Positions 59,102 to 64,000 of a stretch of 64,000 nucleotides of DNA are shown piece by piece (the stretch's first letter is position 1; each line of letters begins with the position of its first letter). The stretch comes from CAVRXQ01 sp963725215 (GTDB taxonomy: Bacteria > Actinomycetota > Acidimicrobiia > Acidimicrobiales > Bog-793): positions 124,001-188,000 of the forward strand of contig CAVRXQ010000001.1 in NCBI GenBank assembly GCA_963725215.1, read 5' to 3'. The notes beneath the pieces are model-generated. The model worked only from the letters and a program-made list of their open reading frames with translations, searched no databases and was not told where the DNA came from. The position numbers and the translations under genes are program-made.

Positions 59102-60047
59102 GACGCCCAGCGCGCTCCGAACGAGCGCCCACCTTGTTGATCGAGGAGTTCGTCCGCAAGGGATCGACCGGTCGCTTCAGGGTCGACCCCCTCGCAGCTC
59201 CCACGGACGAGCGCGTGGCCGTCTTCTCTTGCGATGAGCGCCTCCAGTCGGATCGGCGCCCGCGCATCTCCACAGATCGCGTACGCCCCGACCGGCGTGT
59301 CGCACCCCCCGCCGATGCGCGCAGGAACGCGCGCTCGGCGTCGACCGCACGATGCATCGCCGGGTCGTCGATCGCGGCGCAGAGATCACGGGCTTCGTCG
59401 TCGTCCAAACGGCATCTCAGCGCGAGCGCTCCCTGTCCGACTTGGGGCAGCACGACGTCACTGGAGAGCACCTCTGCCGCCTCTACTCCAAGGCCGAGCC
59501 GCTCGAGGGCAGCGACGGCGATCACCGCCGCCCCGCCTTCGGGGATCCTCGTAAGACGCGTCGCGATGTTGCCGCGCAGCTCGACGAAACCGAGGTCCGG
59601 TCGGGCCCAGGCAAGCTGGGCGCGACGGCGAGCGGATCCCGTCGCGACGAGCGCACCCGGCCCGAGGGCCGAGAGCGCGTTCCCAACGAGCGCATCGCGC
59701 GCGTCGACGCGCTCGGGAACCGCTGCGAGCACAAGGCCCACGAGCGGGGAAGCGGAGGGGAGGTCCTTCGCCGAATGCACGGCGATGTCCGCGCTTCCTT
59801 CGAGAACCGCGTACTCGACCTCCGCGACGAACACGCCGTCGCGGCCGAGCTCCCGAATCGGCTGCTCCGCGTCGCGGTCGCCCCGCGTCTTCACGACCAC
59901 GACTTCGGTGGGGACGACGGGATCGAGCCGGCCGAAGCGCTCGGCGACCCGCCGGGTCTGTTCGAGGGCGAGCGGGCTCCCCCTCGTCGCGAGACGAAGC
60001 GTCCGCGGCGAGGATCTACGAGTTGGGCTCGCGGCGACCGTGCTCAG
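59098..60047 (-). CDS. hemC: Hydroxymethylbilane synthase, frameshifted
   Basis: Porphobilinogen deaminase, polymerising four porphobilinogen units. The N-terminal frame shows TLRLATRGSPLALEQTRRVA, VVVVKTRGDRD, EVEYAVLEGSADIAVHSAKD and LRGNIATRL; it goes wrong after DAERAFLRA. In the next frame the protein continues as IGGGCDTPVGAYA (cofactor-binding Cys) and on to DQQGGRSFGARWAS and a stop at 59098. Restoring one base in the CGCGC run at 59314-59325 makes a 316-residue protein. No ATG, GTG or TTG precedes the conserved start; a CTG at 60047 overlapping the hemA stop (CTGA) is the best candidate. The break is probably a sequence error, since this enzyme is essential for the pathway. Confidence 0.88.
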
Positions 60048-61318
60048 AGCCCGAACAACGCCCGAAGCGCCTCGGCGAGACGTTCTCCCTTCGGCGTGCC
60101 AGCTTGTCGTTTCAACGAGACCGTCGGCTCGTGGACGAGCTTCGCGACGATGCGTTTTGTCATCTGCTCCACCGCGGCGCGTTGCTCGGCGGTCATCTGC
60201 TCTAGCTCTTGGGCGACACGAGCGAGCTCGGAAGAGCGAACCTCTTCGGCGCGCGAACGCAACGCCGTGACGAGCGGTGCGACGTCGCGGCTTTTCGCGT
60301 CGAGCGCGTACTTCTCGAGCTCGTCATCGATGATCGAGACGACTTGATCGATCTCACCCCGGCGCGAGTCCATCTCCCGCTCTGCGTACGCCCGGAGATC
60401 GTCGACATCGAGGACAGTGACGCCGGGGAGTTCAGAGATTTCGGGATCGAAGTCGCGTGGGACCGCCGCGTCGACGACGAGCAGCGAGCCACGGTGACCT
60501 TCGCTGCGGGCGCGACGGAGATCGTCTGCGCTCAACAACACGACCGTTGCCGCCGTCGCACTGAACACGACGTCCGCGTCGACCAGCTCTGCGGCCAGCG
60601 CGTCGAGCGCCACGCCGCGACCACGGAGGCTTTTCGCGAGATCGACCGCCTTTTCGACGCTCCGATTCGCCACGACGACCTCCGCTTTCGCCGCGACCGG
60701 CACGAGCGCGGAGAGGAGCGACTCCCCCATCTCCCCCGCGCCGACGACGACGACGTGTTTCTCGTCGAAGCTCCCACCCAGATGTTCTCCGGCGAGTGCG
60801 ACGGCTACGTGCGCGAGCGATGTCGTGCCGCGCGCGATCGCGGTCTCGGTGCGGGCACGCTTTCCGACTTCGATCGCGTGACGGAACAGTCCGTCGAGGA
60901 TTGGCCCCGTTGCTCCCTCCAGGCGGGCGACGTCGTGCGCGGAACGCACTTGGCGCAGGACCTCGCCTTCGCCGAGCACCGGAGAGTCGATTCCGGAGGC
61001 CACTTCGAACAGGTGGCGCGCCGCGGGCTCGTCGAATTCGACGAAAAGCGCCTCGCCGAGCGCGGCGAGATCCGACGGCGAATCCGACAGCCGGTCCTCG
61101 AAGAAGCGGTGGATGTCGGCGAGCCCGTCGTGAAAGCGCTCGGCGACCGCGTAGACCTCGGTCCGCATGCAGGTCGACAGCACCACCCGCTCGGAAAGGT
61201 GCGGGCTGTCCCCCAATTTGGCGAGCGCTTTCGGCGACTCGTCGTCGGGGATCGCGAGCCGGTCGAGCAGCTCGAGCGGGGCGTCCCGTTCGTGCAGGCT
61301 GACGACGACGATCGGCAC
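60044..61318 (-). CDS. hemA: Glutamyl-tRNA reductase
   Basis: First committed enzyme of the C5 haem pathway, reducing Glu-tRNA to glutamate semialdehyde with NADPH; 424 residues. The catalytic Cys is in RVVLSTCMRTEVYAV (about residue 50), followed by LGEGEVLRQVRSAHD, FRHAIEVGKRARTETAIARG, the NADPH motif VVVGAGEMGESLL and VVVANRSVEKA, then a long C-terminal dimerisation helix. The usual Asn of the STCNR motif is Met. GTG at 61318 is the start. It is 50 bases after rex and overlaps hemC. Confidence 0.97.
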   Translation of the reverse strand: MPIVVVSLHERDAPLELLDRLAIPDDESPKALAKLGDSPHLSERVVLSTCMRTEVYAVAERFHDGLADIHRFFEDRLSDSPSDLAALGEALFVEFDEPAARHLFEVASGIDSPVLGEGEVLRQVRSAHDVARLEGATGPILDGLFRHAIEVGKRARTETAIARGTTSLAHVAVALAGEHLGGSFDEKHVVVVGAGEMGESLLSALVPVAAKAEVVVANRSVEKAVDLAKSLRGRGVALDALAAELVDADVVFSATAATVVLLSADDLRRARSEGHRGSLLVVDAAVPRDFDPEISELPGVTVLDVDDLRAYAEREMDSRRGEIDQVVSIIDDELEKYALDAKSRDVAPLVTALRSRAEEVRSSELARVAQELEQMTAEQRAAVEQMTKRIVAKLVHEPTVSLKRQAGTPKGERLAEALRALFGL

Positions 61319-61368
61319 AGCGACCTCCCATAGCGCCGAGCCGCCGATGCGCGGCTCGCTTCGAAATG

Positions 61369-62064
61369 CTAGGTGCTTTGTCGCGAGCGGCTCGCTACGT
61401 GTTGTCGCCCGCGTCGAGAGCGATAGAAGGCCAGGACTTGCAGCTCTAGCGCGAGATCGACTTGGCGCACGACGACCGCGGGAGGGACCGACAAGACTGC
61501 CGGGGCGAAGTTGAGGATCGAATGCACCCCGGCCCGGACGAGCCGGTCACAGACCGACTGCGCGACCGACGCCGGCGTGGTGATGACGCCGATCGCGACG
61601 CGCTCCCTCGCACACGCCAGGTCAATCTCCTCGAGGTGCTCGACTTTCACCCCGCCGATCGTTGCACCGACGACCTTCGGATCGACGTCCAACAACGCGG
61701 CGACCCGGAAGCCGCGCGAGCCGAAGCCTTCGGATCGGGTGAGAGCTCGACCCAAGTTGCCGACACCGACGATCGCGACGGGCCAGTCGCGGTCGATGGC
61801 GAGGGCCTTGTCGACCTCGCCGAGCAGCACCGCGACCTCATAGCCGGATCCACGGGTTCCGTAGGAGCCGAGAAGGGAAAGGTCCCGACGCAGCGTCGCC
61901 GGGTTGACGCCGACCACCTCAGCGAGCTCGGAGGACGAGGCGTGGCGGTTGCCACGCTCGACCAGCACCTGGAGCGCGCGGCGATAGAGCGGGAGGCGGT
62001 TGACCGTCGGGCGCGGGACGGTGCCGTCTCTTTTTCTGTTCATGGCCGTCGCCATCGGCCGCAC
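61369..62064 (-). CDS. rex: Redox-sensing transcriptional repressor Rex
   Basis: A 231-residue regulator. Residues about 18-80 form the winged-helix DNA-binding domain (VNRLPLYRRALQVLVERGN, SSELAEVVGVNPATLRRDLS, GSYGTRGSGYEV). The Rossmann domain that senses the NADH/NAD+ ratio begins AIVGVGNLGRALTR and ends with a swapped C-terminal helix (RQVDLALELQVLAFY). Rex releases DNA when NADH is high and typically controls respiratory and fermentative genes. Placed first in the hem cluster, it may regulate haem synthesis or the nearby nuo operon; I found no convincing full Rex box (TTGTGAAnnnnnnTTCACAA type) in the window. Confidence 0.96.
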   Translation of the reverse strand: MRPMATAMNRKRDGTVPRPTVNRLPLYRRALQVLVERGNRHASSSELAEVVGVNPATLRRDLSLLGSYGTRGSGYEVAVLLGEVDKALAIDRDWPVAIVGVGNLGRALTRSEGFGSRGFRVAALLDVDPKVVGATIGGVKVEHLEEIDLACARERVAIGVITTPASVAQSVCDRLVRAGVHSILNFAPAVLSVPPAVVVRQVDLALELQVLAFYRSRRGRQHVASRSRQST

Positions 62065-62163
62065 CCTACGCGCGCAAATCCGCCTACGACAAGGTCTTTT
62101 GGCGCGCGCAGATCAGGCCGGGGATCCGGCGGCAAGGGCCGGTCCCGGCGGGTTCGGCGGTTC

Positions 62164-62367
62164 CTATCCGGCTTCGGTGTAGCGCCCGCCGAGGTAGGAG
62201 TCGAGATCCTCCTCGCGGACGCGGTACGACTTGCCGACGCGGACGGCCGGCAACTGACCCGAATTGATCAGCCGATACACGGTCATGTTGGAGACGCGCA
62301 GCATCTGCGCCACCTCACCGACCGTGAGGAAGTGCGACTTGGTGTAATGGACGGACAGCTCGCTCAC
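62164..62367 (-). CDS. Small excisionase-type helix-turn-helix protein (Rv0500A-like)
   Basis: A 67-residue MerR-like winged-helix protein: FLTVGEVAQMLRVSNMTVYR forms the HTH, then LINSGQLPAVRVGKSYRV and REEDLDSYL form the wing. The resemblance is to the small actinobacterial proteins annotated as excisionase family, such as Rv0500A, which also lies near the hem genes in mycobacteria. I chose GTG at 62367 because the longer frame upstream is not conserved in style. It is not associated with an integrase, so a chromosomal regulator role is more likely than excision. Target unknown. Confidence 0.88.
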   Translation of the reverse strand: MSELSVHYTKSHFLTVGEVAQMLRVSNMTVYRLINSGQLPAVRVGKSYRVREEDLDSYLGGRYTEAG

Positions 62368-62489
62368 CCCTCTCCGCTGTCGCGACTGTAGGCCAGCGAG
62401 GTTGGTGGGGAAAGTGGGACGAAGGAAGCACAAATTTTGTCGCATCGACCTGCAACTTTTTCATGGCGATCTGCCGCCGACAGCCTCGC

Positions 62490-63746
62490 TTAGAAGCAGT
62501 CGACGAGTGCGCGGTCGGCGAGGTCCTGGTAGATGCGGCGGAGACGGGCCGCGGCGAAGGTCCAGGTGTACGGGCGCGCCCTCGCCGCGCCTGCCTCGCC
62601 GTAACAGCTGCGCAGCTCGGCGTCGACGAGGAGGCGCTCGACGTAGCGGGCGAAGAGCCCGGAGTCCCGCCCTTCGACGAGGAATCCGGTCTCTTGGTGC
62701 TCGACGAGAGTCGTCAGCCCACCGACCGACGAGGCGACAACGGGGATCCCGCACGCGGCGGCCTCGAGGGCGACGAGGCCGAAGGACTCCGACCGGCTCG
62801 GTACGACGCAGACGTCCGCGGCCCGGTAGAAGGTGGACAGCAACTCGTGTCGCTGCGGCGGCACAAAGTCCACCCGGTCGGCGACCCCGAGGTCGGCGGC
62901 CTGTTTGTGCAGCGCGGCGAGCTCTTCCTCCCCGCGACGCCCGCTGGGCCCTCCGACGACCACGAGGCGCGCGTCGCTGCGTGCTCTTTCGACTATTCCC
63001 GCCACCACCTCGATCGCGACGTCCGCCGCCTTCAGCGGCTGCAGCCTCCCGACAAAAAGGACGATCCGGTCGTCGGCGGGGAACGAGAGCGCCCGGCGAG
63101 CCTGGGCCTGGTCTCCGGGCGAGAAGAACGCGTGGTCGACTCCCGGCGCCACGATCTCGACTCGGGTGGGATCCGCGTCGTAGAGATCGACGAGCTGATC
63201 GACTTCCACCGCGCACGACGCCAGCACGGCGTCGGAACAGCCGATCACCTGCGCTTCGGCGTGCGAGCGTCGATCGGGGTCGGCGGGATCAACGTCTTCT
63301 GGGCTCGCTTCTGCCTTCACGCGGTCGAGGGTGTGAAACGTCGAGACGAGGGGGACGCCGAGTTCGTGTTTCAAGGCGTGGCCGGCGATTCCCGAGAGCC
63401 AGTAGTTCGCGTGGATCGCGTCGGGCCGCCCGACTCCGAGCGCGCCCATCGCCTCGATACGCGCCGCGACCGCCTCGGCGAAGGCGCCGGTAAACCCGTG
63501 GAGGGCGTGCTTCTCGAGCGGCTCGAGTGGCCCCGCTTCGACGTGGTGGACCGTCAACCCCGGCTCGACCTCGACGATCGGAGAGGTGTCGGGGGATTCC
63601 GTCCGCGTGTACACGTCGGCCGCGATTCCGGCTCGGGCGAGCGACGAGGAGAGCTCGCGCACGTAGACGTTCATTCCGCCGCCATCGCCGGTCCCCGGTT
63701 GGGCGAGCGGCGAGGTGTGCATCGACAGCACTGCGAGCCGTTGCAT
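62490..63746 (-). CDS. mshA: D-inositol-3-phosphate glycosyltransferase MshA
   Basis: A 418-residue GT-B (GT4) enzyme that transfers GlcNAc to inositol-3-phosphate, the first step of mycothiol synthesis. The MshA-specific N-terminal loop HTSPLAQPGTGDGGGMNVYV is present, followed by HANYWLSGIAGHALKHELG, FHTLDRVKAE, the VGRLQPLKAADVAI phosphate-loop region and the SRSESFGLVALEAAACGIPV nucleotide-sugar motif. It supports membership of the actinobacteria, where mycothiol replaces glutathione. ATG at 63746 is the start; the enzyme is shorter at its N-terminus than many relatives. Confidence 0.93.
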   Translation of the reverse strand: MQRLAVLSMHTSPLAQPGTGDGGGMNVYVRELSSSLARAGIAADVYTRTESPDTSPIVEVEPGLTVHHVEAGPLEPLEKHALHGFTGAFAEAVAARIEAMGALGVGRPDAIHANYWLSGIAGHALKHELGVPLVSTFHTLDRVKAEASPEDVDPADPDRRSHAEAQVIGCSDAVLASCAVEVDQLVDLYDADPTRVEIVAPGVDHAFFSPGDQAQARRALSFPADDRIVLFVGRLQPLKAADVAIEVVAGIVERARSDARLVVVGGPSGRRGEEELAALHKQAADLGVADRVDFVPPQRHELLSTFYRAADVCVVPSRSESFGLVALEAAACGIPVVASSVGGLTTLVEHQETGFLVEGRDSGLFARYVERLLVDAELRSCYGEAGAARARPYTWTFAAARLRRIYQDLADRALVDCF

Positions 63747-63787
63747 TCGCGGCGAGGTTAACGGTGCATTCGATGGTCTCCCCCTGA

Positions 63788-64000
63788 TCAGCGGATTCGG
63801 CCGCTCCGGCTCGCCGGTGCGTACCGATACCAGGCGACGCCGACGACACGGCGATAGGGGACGAGCCCGAAGTCCTTGCTATCCCTGCTCGCGCCGGGGT
63901 TGTCGCCGACGACTTCGAGACCCTGGCGGTGCAGCGCGACGACCCGCTTCACGACGAGACGAGGACCCCCATCCGGGTCGAAGAAGACGACGAGCTCGTG
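63788..64000 (-). CDS. S26-type peptidase (nickel-superoxide-dismutase maturation protease/signal peptidase-like), C-terminal part
   Basis: Only the last 70 residues are in the window; the N-terminus lies beyond its end. The sequence HELVVFFDPDGGPRLVVKRV contains the Lys of the Ser/Lys dyad of signal-peptidase-type enzymes, and VVGDNPGASRDSKDFGLVP is the following conserved box; the end is YRRVVGVAWYRYAPASRSG. Short actinobacterial S26 proteins of this kind often mature nickel superoxide dismutase, but without the rest of the gene and the sodN neighbour this cannot be confirmed. The catalytic Ser is outside the window. Confidence 0.75.
   Translation of the reverse strand, partial: HELVVFFDPDGGPRLVVKRVVALHRQGLEVVGDNPGASRDSKDFGLVPYRRVVGVAWYRYAPASRSGRIR

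Noticed and set aside
62164..62367. Small excisionase-type protein as a sign of an integrated element
   Set aside because: No integrase, attachment repeat or phage gene is nearby, and similar proteins are chromosomal regulators in actinobacteria.

Overview
The window is a high-GC chromosomal segment from an actinobacterium. The taxonomic markers are mshA (first step of mycothiol synthesis), a menJ-type menaquinone reductase, the decaprenylphosphoryl-arabinose genes dprE1/dprE2/ubiA, an MptB-type mannosyltransferase and a 14-gene nuo operon. Absence of obvious mycolate genes and the overall style suggest a lineage outside Mycobacteriales, perhaps Acidimicrobiia; that placement is inference. 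No IS element, prophage, integron or CRISPR array was seen.

Layout. 1-1955: 3' part of putA, broken by two frameshifts. 2221-3501: secreted phosphodiester-glycosidase family protein. 3718-18470 (minus strand): the conserved transcription/translation block tRNA-Thr, tRNA-Met, rpmG, tRNA-Trp, secE, nusG, rplK, rplA, L10 leader, rplJ, rplL, rpoB, rpoC. Two insertions interrupt it: an ECF sigma/anti-sigma pair between rpmG and tRNA-Trp, and a secreted repeat protein between tRNA-Thr and tRNA-Met. 18549-28953: a GNAT acetyltransferase, then a cell-envelope island with an MptB-like mannosyltransferase, a YfhO-like giant membrane protein, a YwaF-like membrane protein, a second phosphodiester glycosidase, dprE2, dprE1 and the ubiA-type DPPR synthase. 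29102-34081: an apparent flavin/heme electron-transfer module made of an FMN-binding lipoprotein-like protein, a ferric-reductase-like flavocytochrome, a two-component system and a b-type cytochrome-like membrane protein. 34097-38619: an ABC exporter, a small unknown, nicotinate phosphoribosyltransferase, tRNA-Tyr and a YajQ protein.

38635-53950 (minus) is a complete nuoABCDEFGHIJKLMN operon with genes overlapping by 1-4 bases or nearly touching; menJ is transcribed divergently from it, so NADH oxidation and modification of its menaquinone acceptor sit together. 55343-62064 (minus) is rex-hemA-hemC-hemD(-methyltransferase)-hemB-hemL, the C5 route to uroporphyrinogen III headed by an NADH/NAD+ sensor. 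62164-64000 carries a small excisionase-type HTH protein, mshA and the 3' part of an S26-type peptidase.

A recurring oddity is loss of reading frame at CG-dinucleotide runs (putA, hemC, probably hemD). This points to sequence or assembly error more than to real gene decay, and makes the apparent HemD-methyltransferase fusion doubtful. The most interesting biology is the envelope island (including a DprE1 with Ala at the benzothiazinone-target cysteine position), the flavin/heme module, acidic tails on L10 and NusG, and a 50-base near-perfect hairpin at 16984-17033.
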